A stretch of DNA of 64,000 bases from Paenibacillus sp. NFR01 (lineage in GTDB: Bacteria; Bacillota; Bacilli; Paenibacillales; Paenibacillaceae), in the NCBI RefSeq assembly GCF_900111565.1, contig NZ_FOIK01000001.1, forward strand, positions 186,001-250,000. Reading direction: 5' to 3'. Shown here one piece after another: positions 17,955 to 27,200 of the stretch. Below the pieces are notes generated by a model that was given only the letters and a program-made list of their open reading frames with translations, made no database searches and had not been told where the DNA came from. Made by a program: the position numbers and the translations under genes. How positions within the stretch are numbered: position 1 is the first letter of the stretch; each line of letters begins with the position of its first letter.

Positions 17955-19688
17955 GTGGGACAGCAAGAGGCGAAGAAGAAAGTAAATTGGTTCAGCGGTC
18001 ATATTTCCGTAAAGATGATCAGCAGTTTTCTAGGATTGGTGCTTCTGATTTGTGCAATCTTTTCTTTTACCGAATACCAGATCAGCAACCGATTGTCGAG
18101 TAAACTGGAGGGGCAGTTTAACCTGAGATTATCCAGCAGCATTCAGGCCATAGGCTCTTACCTGGAGTCGATCCCGGAGAAGCCGGATCAGATCACTGGG
18201 CTTAAGGATGAAATCCACACCAAAATCAAACAGCAGCTGGAGCAGATCAAAAAGACCGATTCGCTCGAGAACGTGTATATCCTCAGCAATGCCGGAGGCA
18301 AAGAGCACATCGTCATTTTGACCGGCGTCGACGATGACTTCGGAACGGATTATGCGTTTAATGACGAGATGCGGAATTCGATCGCGCAGAACCAAACGAT
18401 GTACAGCAAAATCTACAAAGACGAGTACGGTACGCATAAGTCGATTTTCATTCCGGTAAAAGGCAGCGACGGCAAAATCTTCGGGATCGCCGGGATTGAT
18501 GTCGATGCTTCGATCGTACCGCAGACACAGTCGTTCATTCTGCAGACCACAATATTCATTGTACTCGGGGTGGTCGTGCTCGGCGCAGCCATTGCTTATC
18601 TCATCAGCCGCAGCATTACCCGTCCGATCGGCAAGCTGGTCCGGGCAACCGAAAAAGTGGCAGGCGGGGATCTGACAGAGGAGCTTGAACTGAAACGCAG
18701 CGACGAAATCGGGCAGCTCGCAGCTGCGTTCGGGCTGATGCGGCGCAATCTGGAAACGCTGATCCGGCAAATCTCCAATTCGTCGGGCGTGTTCTCGCAG
18801 ACCAGCGGCCAGATCTACCGTTCTGCCGATGAGATGGGCGCCAGCTCGCAGCAGGTTGCTTCTTCGATGGGCAGCATGAATGAGGGGGTTGCCGAAGTTG
18901 CCGTTTCGATTTCGGACAGCACGTCCAACATCGTCGAAGTCAACGTGGATTTGACCAAAGTGACCGAAGAAGTGAAGACGATGCAGGCACTGGCTTACGA
19001 GGTGGGAAATCATTCCCAGGACGGCCAGGAGCTTGTGGAGAAAACGTTGAACCAAATGAATGTCATCCAGCAGGAAATGCAGCAATCGAAGGATGCTGCG
19101 GTTCAACTGGATTCGCGGTCCAAGGAAATCGGTGAAATCATTACGATCATAACCGGCATTGCCAATCAAACCAACCTGCTGGCGCTTAATGCCTCCATCG
19201 AAGCGGCGCATGTCGGGGAACAAGGTAAAGGTTTTGCCGTGGTGGCGGGCGAAGTCAAAAAACTGGCCGAGCAGTCGTCGAAAGCCGCCAACTCGATTAC
19301 CGAGCTGATCTCCAGTACGCAGCAGGACAGCCAAACGGTGCTGGACAGCATTGACGAAGGGTATCAGGCCGTGGAGCAAGGCCAAGTCTGGATTCAGGAC
19401 ATGTATGAGAACTTCAAGGTGATTTTTAACGGCGTGTCATCGTTCTCGAATCAGATTGATCATTTGCAGAGCGCGCTGGAAAAAGCGGATAAATCGTTTG
19501 AACTGATCACGGAGACGATGCAAAAGATTTCGGGCATTACGCAAGAGCAGTCAGCGGGCTATGAAGAGGTCGGTGCGGCGGTTCAGGAGCAAAGCGCGAC
19601 GATTCAGGAAATTACCGGCGCGATTCGCCACCTGTCCGAAATGGCCTCGGACCTGCAAAACTCTGTCCGGAACTTCAAGATTTCTTGA
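17955..19688 (+). CDS. Methyl-accepting chemotaxis protein
   Basis: The 577-residue receptor has a cytosolic basic start, a transmembrane helix at about 20-42, an extracellular Cache-like sensor (about 43-190, ending [12 protein letters not shown]), a second helix at about 195-215, HAMP ([12 protein letters not shown] to about 265), and a long coiled-coil signalling domain whose tip reads [20 protein letters not shown] followed by [13 protein letters not shown]. It should control CheA and flagellar motion. GTG 17955 follows GGGAGGTAAGC and lies five bases after the decarboxylase stop, so both share the c-di-GMP riboswitch. A terminator follows. The ligand is unknown; the decarboxylase product or substrate is an obvious guess. 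Confidence 0.93.
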   Translation: MGQQEAKKKVNWFSGHISVKMISSFLGLVLLICAIFSFTEYQISNRLSSKLEGQFNLRLSSSIQAIGSYLESIPEKPDQITGLKDEIHTKIKQQLEQIKKTDSLENVYILSNAGGKEHIVILTGVDDDFGTDYAFNDEMRNSIAQNQTMYSKIYKDEYGTHKSIFIPVKGSDGKIFGIAGIDVDASIVPQTQSFILQTTIFIVLGVVVLGAAIAYLISRSITRPIGKLVRATEKVAGGDLTEELELKRSDEIGQLAAAFGLMRRNLETLIRQISNSSGVFSQTSGQIYRSADEMGASSQQVASSMGSMNEGVAEVAVSISDSTSNIVEVNVDLTKVTEEVKTMQALAYEVGNHSQDGQELVEKTLNQMNVIQQEMQQSKDAAVQLDSRSKEIGEIITIITGIANQTNLLALNASIEAAHVGEQGKGFAVVAGEVKKLAEQSSKAANSITELISSTQQDSQTVLDSIDEGYQAVEQGQVWIQDMYENFKVIFNGVSSFSNQIDHLQSALEKADKSFELITETMQKISGITQEQSAGYEEVGAAVQEQSATIQEITGAIRHLSEMASDLQNSVRNFKIS

Positions 19689-19729
19689 TCTTTAAGCATT
19701 CATACATCAAAGATGTGCATACATAAAAC

Positions 19730-19754
19730 GGCCCGCGCAAGCGGGCCATTTTTT
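19730..19754 (+). terminator. Terminator after chemoreceptor gene
   Basis: GGCCCGC pairs with GCGGGCC over CGCAA-type loop, followed by six T residues. Confidence 0.9.
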
Positions 19755-19819
19755 ATCATCGCCGGCTTTGGAATGCTATGGTAAAATTCACTTATCTTCT
19801 GTAAAGGAGCCTGATCGAT

Positions 19820-19858
19820 ATGAAGTTCTGCATTGGCGAAGCTCCGTGCAAAGTCTGA
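19820..19858 (+). CDS. Leader peptide MKFCIGEAPCKV upstream of MFS pump
   Basis: A 12-codon reading frame (MKFCIGEAPCKV) begins ten bases after AAAGGAG, a good ribosome site. Its last codons, from Pro9-Cys10 through the stop, are the 5' arm of the long hairpin that ends at 19917. No other gene lies between it and the MFS start at 19965. Short leaders of this kind placed over one arm of a terminator or anti-terminator control erm, mef and bmrCD-type drug-resistance genes through ribosome stalling. That role is inferred here. Confidence 0.6.
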   Translation: MKFCIGEAPCKV

Positions 19859-19925
19859 CGCCGGACATCATTGCATGGAGCGGATAGGCATTACAGCTCG
19901 TCCGGCAGACTTTGCACTTTAATTT
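19846..19925 (+). promoter_or_regulatory. Terminator-like attenuator hairpin with alternative pairing
   Basis: GTGCAAAGTCTG-ACG-CCGGAC (19846-19866) pairs with GTCCGG-CAGACTTTGCAC (19900-19917): 18 base pairs with one three-base bulge. The 3' arm is followed by TTTAATTTTG. A competing helix joins GCTCCGTGC (19841-19849) to GCATGGAGC (19873-19881), and cannot form together with the base of the long hairpin. This is the design of a transcription attenuator read by a ribosome on the leader. Confidence 0.65.
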
Positions 19926-19964
19926 TGTTGAGCTATCACAATATTAAAGAGGAGCAAAGTCGAA

Positions 19965-21281
19965 ATGAAAAATAATTTAACTTCGGTCAAAGAACTGCGA
20001 AGTTTTCTGATCTTATGGATAACCCAATCCTTGTCGGGGCTTGGAAGCGCAATGACCAGCTTCGCGCTCGTAATCTGGTCTTATCAGCAGTACGGGTCGG
20101 CGCTGACCACCTCGCTGTTAACACTTTGCTCTTATGCGCCTTATGTGCTCCTAAGCATGTTCGCGGGGGCATGGAGCGATCGGTGGGATAAAAAGGCGAT
20201 CCTGCTGATCGGCGACAGCTTCGCCGCCTTGTGTACTGTCGTAGTGCTGGTGCTGTTCAATACCGGCAGGCTGGAGATATGGCATCTCTATTTGCTTAAT
20301 TCGCTGAACGGACTGATGAATACGGTCCAGCAGCCGGCGGCTGATGTTGTGACCAGCTTGCTTGTACCGAAGAAGCATTACCAGCGGGTCAGCGCGCTGC
20401 GGTCTTTTTCCAATTCGCTGGTTACTGTACTTACGCCTGTTATTGCTTCGGCGCTGCTGGCCTTCGGCGGTCTAAAGACGGTTATCTGGATCGACCTGGG
20501 TACGTTTATGCTGGCAGCCTCCGTAATGCTGTGGTTTATTCCAGTTCCGCATGTCCGGCAGGAGCAGGCCGCTACTGAATCTTTACTGACGTCCGCAGGG
20601 GCGGGGCTGCGGTACCTGCGAAACCATCGCGGCATACTGGATCTGATTCTTTTTTTGGCGCTGATCAATTTTACCGCTTCCATGTTTAACGCGGCTCTTC
20701 CGGCGATGCTTCTATCCAGAACCGGCGGGGGAGAGACAGCGCTGGGGCTGGTCAATACCTGCACCGGACTCGCCACCTTGCTCGGCAGCCTGATCGTGTC
20801 GTTTGCGCCGGCTCCGAAAAGCCGTGTCCGCGTTATCCTGAACGCGCTGCTCTTCTCCATGAGCACGGAGAATTTTATTCTTGCCTTCGGCAGAAGCACG
20901 CCGGTATGGTGCATCGCTGCCGTTATGGGCTGGATCTGTATCCCGCTCATGAGCGCAAACATGGATGTATTGCTGCGGAGCAATATTCCCGTAGAGCTGC
21001 AAGGGAGAGTCTACGCGGCAAGAAACACGCTGCAATTCTTCACGATTCCTGTGGGTTATCTGACCGGCGGATGGCTGGTAGACCGGGTGTTCGAGCCTTT
21101 TATGGCTCAGCAATCCGGCGGGAGCCTCTGGGTGCAGCTCTTTGGAGCGGGAAAAGGTTCCGGCGCGGCGATGCTGTTCTTGGTCCTGGGAGTGTTCGGC
21201 ATGGTATCCTGCCTGCCGTTTCGCAAGGATCGGCATATTTGGGGGCTGGAGCAGCAGGAGCAAGGAGAGGAAGCGGCGTAA
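19965..21281 (+). CDS. Mef-like MFS efflux transporter
   Basis: The 438-residue protein has 12 predicted membrane helices and the MFS_3 / macrolide-efflux layout: LWITQSLSGLGSAMTSFALVIWSYQQYGSA at the start, the loop 2-3 signature AGAWSDRWDKKAIL, LLVPKKHYQRVSALRSFSN after helix 4, and a matching second half with VELQGRVYAARNTLQ. It is expected to export a drug or other amphiphile in exchange for protons. AAAGAGGAGC lies ahead of the ATG. The upstream leader peptide and attenuator suggest induction by a ribosome-targeting compound. The C-terminus is short and acidic. Confidence 0.82.
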   Translation: MKNNLTSVKELRSFLILWITQSLSGLGSAMTSFALVIWSYQQYGSALTTSLLTLCSYAPYVLLSMFAGAWSDRWDKKAILLIGDSFAALCTVVVLVLFNTGRLEIWHLYLLNSLNGLMNTVQQPAADVVTSLLVPKKHYQRVSALRSFSNSLVTVLTPVIASALLAFGGLKTVIWIDLGTFMLAASVMLWFIPVPHVRQEQAATESLLTSAGAGLRYLRNHRGILDLILFLALINFTASMFNAALPAMLLSRTGGGETALGLVNTCTGLATLLGSLIVSFAPAPKSRVRVILNALLFSMSTENFILAFGRSTPVWCIAAVMGWICIPLMSANMDVLLRSNIPVELQGRVYAARNTLQFFTIPVGYLTGGWLVDRVFEPFMAQQSGGSLWVQLFGAGKGSGAAMLFLVLGVFGMVSCLPFRKDRHIWGLEQQEQGEEAA

Positions 21282-21364
21282 GGCGGCTTTTTATTTAGTT
21301 TCATTCATGGTATTGTCTTTGGAAATAGCCGCTTCTATGGGTAGCGGCTTCAGGTTATGCGGCA

Positions 21365-21410
21365 GAAATAGACCGCGTCCTTAGTGAGAGGGCGGTCTAT
21401 TTCTTTTTTA
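21365..21410 (+). terminator. Terminator after MFS gene
   Basis: GAAATAGACCGC pairs perfectly with GCGGTCTATTTC, followed by seven T residues. A smaller hairpin (AGCCGCT/AGCGGCT, about 21328-21348) lies just before it. Confidence 0.9.
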
Positions 21411-21495
21411 CTGGTGATTAATAATAGATTATGGTATCATAAAAGGAACAAATGTTCGTTTCCTTGTTTTATTTTTTTATGGAAGGGGATTTAGG

Positions 21496-22386
21496 ATGAA
21501 GCTGAACATCGGGGATTCCATTGGCATCGTTTCGCCCAGCCATGTGGCAACAGCCGAGAGGTATGCAGGAATAATTGCGGGCATCGAGGCCTGCGGCTTT
21601 CGGGTCAAAACCGGGGAGAATCTGTATAAGAGCACTTACGGTTATTTGGCATCGGAGCAAGAACGAGCCAGCGATTTCAACCAAATGGTACTCGATGAGA
21701 GCGTCAAAATGGTGTTTTTCGGGGGCGGTTATGGCGGCTTGGAGCTGCTTCCTTATATCGATTATGATGCCATAAAGCGTAATCCTAAATTTTTCTTGAG
21801 CTACAGTGACGGAACCTCCATCTTGAACGCCATCTATTCCAAAACCGGATTAACTACCTACTATGGTCAGGCACCCGGGACATTTGCCAACCTGCAGCCC
21901 TACAACTATGAGCAGTTCGCGGCGCATTTTATCCAAGCCCAACCGGACGTCTGGGTGAATAACAGCCAGTGGCATTCCTTGCATGACGGGATTTGCGAAG
22001 GCGTTCTGATCGGTGGATACACGGTCAATTTCGCGCTTTCGGTGAACAGCGATTATCTGAAGACGAATGATGGAAAGAAATGTATATTATTTCTGGAGGA
22101 TCACGAAGAATTCAGCAGCATCGCGTGCGTAAGCATGTTTTTGTCGCATATCGAGCAAAGTCCGTTCATTGGCCGGATTGCCGGTTTGCTGTTCGGGCAC
22201 TATTCCGAAACGGTTAATCCGCAGCTATTTGAAAGACTGAAACGGTTCGGGCAAAAATATAACGTGCCTGTTGCTTACTGCGACGATTTTGGCCATGGCA
22301 GCAACCAGGCTATTCTGCCGATTGGCGCATCTGCCGTGTTGAATACAGCGGATAAGACGATGGATTTTATTTATTCGGGCAACTAA
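21496..22386 (+). CDS. S66-family LD-carboxypeptidase / MccF-like peptidase
   Basis: The 296-residue protein is a serine peptidase of family S66. The nucleophile is Ser104 in FLSYSDGTS, followed by the Glu of ILFLEDHEE and the His of DDFGHGSNQ that complete the Ser-Glu-His triad. The N-terminal IGIVSPSHVAT and FFGGGYGGLELLPYIDYD segments are typical. The family splits between LdcA, which trims murein tetrapeptides, and MccF, which hydrolyses microcin C-type peptide-nucleotides and gives immunity; the sequence does not decide between them. GGAAGGGGATTTAGG precedes the ATG. Confidence 0.88.
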   Translation: MKLNIGDSIGIVSPSHVATAERYAGIIAGIEACGFRVKTGENLYKSTYGYLASEQERASDFNQMVLDESVKMVFFGGGYGGLELLPYIDYDAIKRNPKFFLSYSDGTSILNAIYSKTGLTTYYGQAPGTFANLQPYNYEQFAAHFIQAQPDVWVNNSQWHSLHDGICEGVLIGGYTVNFALSVNSDYLKTNDGKKCILFLEDHEEFSSIACVSMFLSHIEQSPFIGRIAGLLFGHYSETVNPQLFERLKRFGQKYNVPVAYCDDFGHGSNQAILPIGASAVLNTADKTMDFIYSGN

Positions 22387-22416
22387 ACGGCTATCGTGCC
22401 AGTAGGAGGTGTTCAT

Positions 22417-23316
22417 ATGTTGATCAGCGCCAGCCGCAGAACGGATATCCCGGCTTTCTTTGGCGAATGGTTTATGGGCAGAATCCGGGATGGGTATTTC
22501 GACCGGATCAATCCGTTCAACAGCCATCAGGTGAAGAGGATCAGCCTGCTGCCGGATGACGTGGATGCCATTGTGTTCTGGACGAAGAATCCAAAGCCGT
22601 TTCTGAAACATCTGGACGAGCTGGACAGTCGGGGCTACCGGTATTATTTTCAATTCACGCTGAACGATTATCCCCCTGAATTTGAACCGAATCTTCCGAA
22701 CATTTCTGCCCGAATCGATACATTCAAGAAGCTTAGCGAACGAATCGGTCCGGAAAAGGTGATCTGGCGCTACGATCCCATTATCGTCAGCTCGGTGACT
22801 CCGGTACGATACCATATCGAGACAATCACTGCGATGACGGCTGAACTAAGCGGGTACTCTTCCCGCATGATGATCAGCTTTCTGGATTTTTACGGAAAGA
22901 TTCAAGGCAGATTGAAGGAGCTGGAGACAAAACATCAGATATCATTTACGGACATTGCAGCGCCTGAGCATGCTGGGCAACTGGAGCAGCTGCTTGAACC
23001 TCTGGTGCAGGTTGCCCATATGAACGGTTTTGAGGTGTTGTCCTGTGCCGAGAAACTGGATTTGGAACCGTACGATATCGGTCACGGCGCCTGTATCGAT
23101 GGCCAGCTGTTAAACGAGCTTTTTCTGCTTGAGAAGGGGTACGGTAAGGATAAGCATCAACGTCCGGAATGCCTTTGCACGGAAGCGGCGGATATGGGCG
23201 TATACAATACCTGCAAATTCATTTGCACTTATTGTTACGCGGTGGGAAGCGAGAAGCGGGTTCGTGAAACGCTGGACAAGCATGATCCATCGGGCGCTTC
23301 GCTGATTACAAAATGA
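22417..23316 (+). CDS. DUF1848 protein
   Basis: The 299-residue protein matches the DUF1848 family: ISASRRTDIPAFFGEW at the start, VDAIVFWTKNPKPFL, YYFQFTLNDYP, IWRYDPIIVS in the middle, and a C-terminal cysteine cluster CLC...CKFICTYCYA that looks like an iron-sulfur or metal site reminiscent of radical SAM relatives. Biochemical function is unknown to me. ATG 22417 is preferred since AGGAGGTG lies seven bases upstream; an upstream GTG at 22396 lacks a site. It follows the S66 gene by 30 bases and may be cotranscribed. Confidence 0.85.
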   Translation: MLISASRRTDIPAFFGEWFMGRIRDGYFDRINPFNSHQVKRISLLPDDVDAIVFWTKNPKPFLKHLDELDSRGYRYYFQFTLNDYPPEFEPNLPNISARIDTFKKLSERIGPEKVIWRYDPIIVSSVTPVRYHIETITAMTAELSGYSSRMMISFLDFYGKIQGRLKELETKHQISFTDIAAPEHAGQLEQLLEPLVQVAHMNGFEVLSCAEKLDLEPYDIGHGACIDGQLLNELFLLEKGYGKDKHQRPECLCTEAADMGVYNTCKFICTYCYAVGSEKRVRETLDKHDPSGASLITK

Positions 23317-23419
23317 AAATTAATTGAATGTTTTCCAATAATCTGCCGGAGTTTTTTGCCCTTGGACTAGTCTCGGCATGCCGCACAGTGGTATGATGGT
23401 ATTCGAGGTGAAGATAAGA

Positions 23420-24067
23420 ATGACGAATGAGACAACAAATGAAACCGCAACCACAGAAACCCAAGAAGAAGCGAATAATAATCAGGATACAATGACGCCC
23501 GAGAAATGGAATGAGCTGCTACAGGCTGTTCACCATAACGGCCTGGTTGCACTGAGAATGTCCTTTAAAGAGGTTACCAGTCAGGTGACGCAGCTGGAGA
23601 TTTACGGGCCTATTTTTATTTTCCATGTTAAAGACGAAGCCGGAGACGTGTACTCTGTCGGATTTTTCCTCCGCGAGCTGGTCGCCAAATTCCAGGGCGG
23701 GGGCAACCCGGCCATGTGGATGGCCTCTTTCTATTACGAGCTGATGAAGACCAAGGGCGGCAAAGCGCTGCCGACGCCTCCGACCACGGAAGACGAAGCT
23801 AAGGCCGTAATCGATAACGAACTCGTTCCGCTTTGCATTGCGGCAGTTACCGAAGAGTTTGCGCCTGAGCAGGTTCATGCCGGACTGGCCTGGAACGAAG
23901 AGCATGGCCCGGTGTTCGAAGCGGGATTCCCATCCATCACCGAAGGCAATAATGTTTGTGCCATTCCACTCCATATGCTGCTTACCCATCTGCAGCTGAA
24001 CCGTGATCCGTCCGAGCTGCTCGTTCAAGGCATGTACAATATCCGCAAAATGCATGGCCTGGAGTAG
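23420..24067 (+). CDS. Protein of unknown function (Thr/Glu-rich N-terminus)
   Basis: The 215-residue protein is not recognised. It opens with a low-complexity Thr/Glu/Asn stretch (about 1-28, MTNETTNETATTETQEEANN), then has a soluble alpha/beta domain with aromatic strands (YGPIFIFHVKDEAGDVYSVGFFLRELVAKF). There are no membrane segments, signal peptide or Cys motifs. The start at 23420 follows GAGGTGA; an upstream ATG at 23378 lacks a ribosome site. It is followed by a terminator and stands alone. Confidence 0.7.
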   Translation: MTNETTNETATTETQEEANNNQDTMTPEKWNELLQAVHHNGLVALRMSFKEVTSQVTQLEIYGPIFIFHVKDEAGDVYSVGFFLRELVAKFQGGGNPAMWMASFYYELMKTKGGKALPTPPTTEDEAKAVIDNELVPLCIAAVTEEFAPEQVHAGLAWNEEHGPVFEAGFPSITEGNNVCAIPLHMLLTHLQLNRDPSELLVQGMYNIRKMHGLE

Positions 24068-24102
24068 TCGCTGCTTGATGCGATAAGGCGAAGTTTGATA
24101 TA

Positions 24103-24159
24103 AAAACCGTTCCTTGTGTAAAAGGTGATGACACCTTTTGCCGTCAGGGACGGTTTTTT
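24103..24159 (+). terminator. Two-part terminator after 23420 gene
   Basis: AAAACCGTTCCT pairs with AGGGACGGTTTT around an inner hairpin (AAAAGGTG/CACCTTTT), followed by T residues. Confidence 0.8.
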
Positions 24160-24167
24160 GCGTTATG

Positions 24168-24217
24168 TTAACGGGTGAAATATTAAATTTTAACAAAAAA
24201 TGCTGCATTATTTTACA
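24168..24217 (+). promoter_or_regulatory. Pho-box-like array upstream of SLH protein
   Basis: Read in exact 11-base steps: TTAACG, AATATT, TTAACA, TGCTGC, TTTACA. Units 1, 3 and 5 fit the PhoP hexamer, all on one face. It lies 54 bases before the SLH protein start. The intermediate units do not fit, so the call is tentative. Confidence 0.45.
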
Positions 24218-24270
24218 TTAGCCGCCTAAAGTGGATAGAGAGCGAGTCCATAATCGATTAGGAGGCTTAT

Positions 24271-27200
24271 ATGAAGAAGAGAACGCCCAAACAGCTGATC
24301 AGTGCAGCGATGGCTGCAGTTTTGCTGTTCGTTATCCTCCCCGTTTCGGGAAAAGTCAGTGCGGAACCGGCATTCGCTGTGGCGGAATGGAATTTTACTG
24401 CGCAAAACAGCGAGGGCAAATCCGTAATTCCCGCAACCGGGGGTGTGAATGCAGGCACCAGCACGGTTACATGGTCTACTTATAACGGAAATGCACGAAC
24501 CGTCTCGTATTCGGCTACGGATTCCGCCATTTACGCAACTGGCTGGGACGGCAGCAACGATACGAAATACTGGCAAGTAAATACTTCGACAAAGTGGTTT
24601 GAAGACCTGAAGCTGTCCTTCAGCCTATCCGGTTCAGACACCGGCCCAAGCGATTTCAAACTGCAATACAGTCTGGACAATAAAGTTTACTCTGATATCC
24701 CTGGAAGCAGTCTCCACATCACGGCTGCCGGCTCAGTGAGCCAAACGGATCTTCCGCTTCCTGCTGAAATCAATGATCAGGCAGCGGTATATTTGCGTTT
24801 GCTGCAAACCGGCGATATTTCAGTCGGGGGCGGTACTGTGGGTGCCGAAGGAACTTCCGGTTTGGCTGCTGTAAAAATAACAGGCGATGCCATCCCCGTT
24901 TCTTCGGGCACACTGATGAGCAAAATCGCCGGCTACTCCACGGGATTCTCCTCCGATAAGGGCGGCGTTGCTGAAATCGTTAAATACAACAGCGACAATC
25001 AGAAATTTTACCTGGTAAACGGCTCTGAAAAGAAGGTAGACATTGTCGGCTTGAGCGGCCTGAAAAGTGGCGGCAATGCTGCCCTGCAACTGGAAAAGCG
25101 CATTGATGTCAGCCAAATGATCCAAGGGTTTACCTTCGGCGATATTACGAGCGTCGATATCAACACCAGCCTGAAACGGATTGCCATCGCCGTACAGGAA
25201 GCGGATTACAGCAAAGCCGGCGCGGTCATCCTGCTCGATTATGACGGCAATTTCCAAGACAGCTATGCGACCGGGGTGCAGCCGGACATGGTAACTTTTA
25301 CCCCGGACAGCAAATATCTGCTTACCGCCGATGAAGGCGAACCGCGGCAAGGCTATGCCGCTCCTGCGGTAGATCCAAAGGGCTCCGTGACTATTGTCGA
25401 TCTAACGACTCATACCGCCAAGGTCGTTGACTTCACGAGCTTTGACGATACGAATGCGAGAGCCGGCTTGCTTGCAGATCATGTTATCCTGAAAAAGAAC
25501 ACAGCGCCGTCCGTGGACCTCGAGCCGGAATACGCGGCAATTTCTGCGGACAGCAAAAAAGCGTATATCACACTCCAGGAAGCGAACGCCATTGCGACGC
25601 TCGATATCGAAAAGGGCGAATTTACTGCGATTAAGGGACTTGGATTTAAGGATCACAGCCTCCCTGGCAACGAGATCGATATTCGCCGTGACGGCAAAAT
25701 CAACATCAAAACCGAAGAGAACTACTTCGGCATGTTCAATCCGGACGGCATCGCCTCCTACGCCGTCGGCGGCAAAACGTACTTGCTTACCGCCAACGAG
25801 GGCGACTCCAGAGACTGGAATGGTTATGTGAACGAAAAAGACATTACGATCAGTAACGGGGGCCAGGACGGCGATCCCAGTAAAAAAATGAAGGTCACCG
25901 CCTTCGACACCTCCGGCTATGAAGTCGGCACGAACGGCAGCGGATTCGACAGCAGCAAAACCTACCTCTTTGGCGCCCGCTCTTTTTCGGTCTGGGATGC
26001 GGACTCGCTGCAGCTCGTATATGACAGCGGCGCGGATTTCGAGAACTACACCGCGAAGCTGCTTCCGCAGTATTTCAACTGGTCGAACGATGACCTGGTA
26101 TTCGAAAAACGGAGCGCGAAAAAAGGGCCGGAGCCGGAGGATGTCAAGGTCGGCATCGTGGACGGCAAACCTTACGCTTTTATTGGGCTTGAACGGGTCG
26201 GCGGAAACATGATGTATGATCTGTCCAATATCCATAAACCGGTATTCGCCGACTATCTGAACACCAGGGATTTTCCGGGTTCGGTCGACAACACGGGGAA
26301 ATATGCGATCGCCGGCGACGTCTCTCCCGAAGGGCAAGCTTTCATTCCGGCCAACCTCAGCCCGACCCGTTACCCGCTGCTTCTGGTAGCGAACGAGGTA
26401 TCGGGAACGGTGTCCGTCGTGCAAGTTTCGGCCGGCCTTTACACGCCGCCGACACCAACGCCGACACCGACCCAGCAGCCAACGGGCCCCCAAAGTCCGG
26501 TAAGCAGCGCAACGCCTTCGCCTGCGGCATCGCCAAGCGCTACGTCTGCTGCCGGTACAACGGCAGTTATTAAGCCGTCGTTCAACAGCGAAACCGGCGA
26601 AGCCAAGCTAACATTGAACGCGGAAACGGCTGCGAAGCTGCTGGCGAATGCGGCAGTGAGCGAACAAGCGGGCCGACATGCCGTTGTGGAGATTAGCAGC
26701 GAGGCTATGAGCAATGCTAAGAAGGTATCTCTTGAGCTTGGAAGCAACTTCTTGCAGAAACTTGCAGCGGACACCAACGCCGACTTTAAGCTGAACACCG
26801 GCTTTGGCACGATTACGCTCGGGAACGCTGCGGCGGACGCGATCGGTAAATCGGCTCAGGGTCAGCCAATCAGCGTCAGCGTGGAAGCGGCAGCAACGGG
26901 GAATCTCAGCACCGGCGTGCAGGCGCTGATCGGCGACCGTCCGGTATATAGCTTTACGATCACCGCCGGAACTTCGAACATCACGACCTTTGGCGGCGAA
27001 GCATTAAAAGTAACGATTCCGTATACCCCGAAAGCTGGAGAGAATCCGAACGCCATCCTGGTCTATTACATTGACGGCAGCGGAAATGCCGTACCGGTCA
27101 CCAGCAAATATAATGCAGCCACGCAAACGGCCGAATTCGCGACTACGCATTTCTCCACCTTTGCGGTAGCTTATAATCCGATCACGTTTGCCGACACTGC

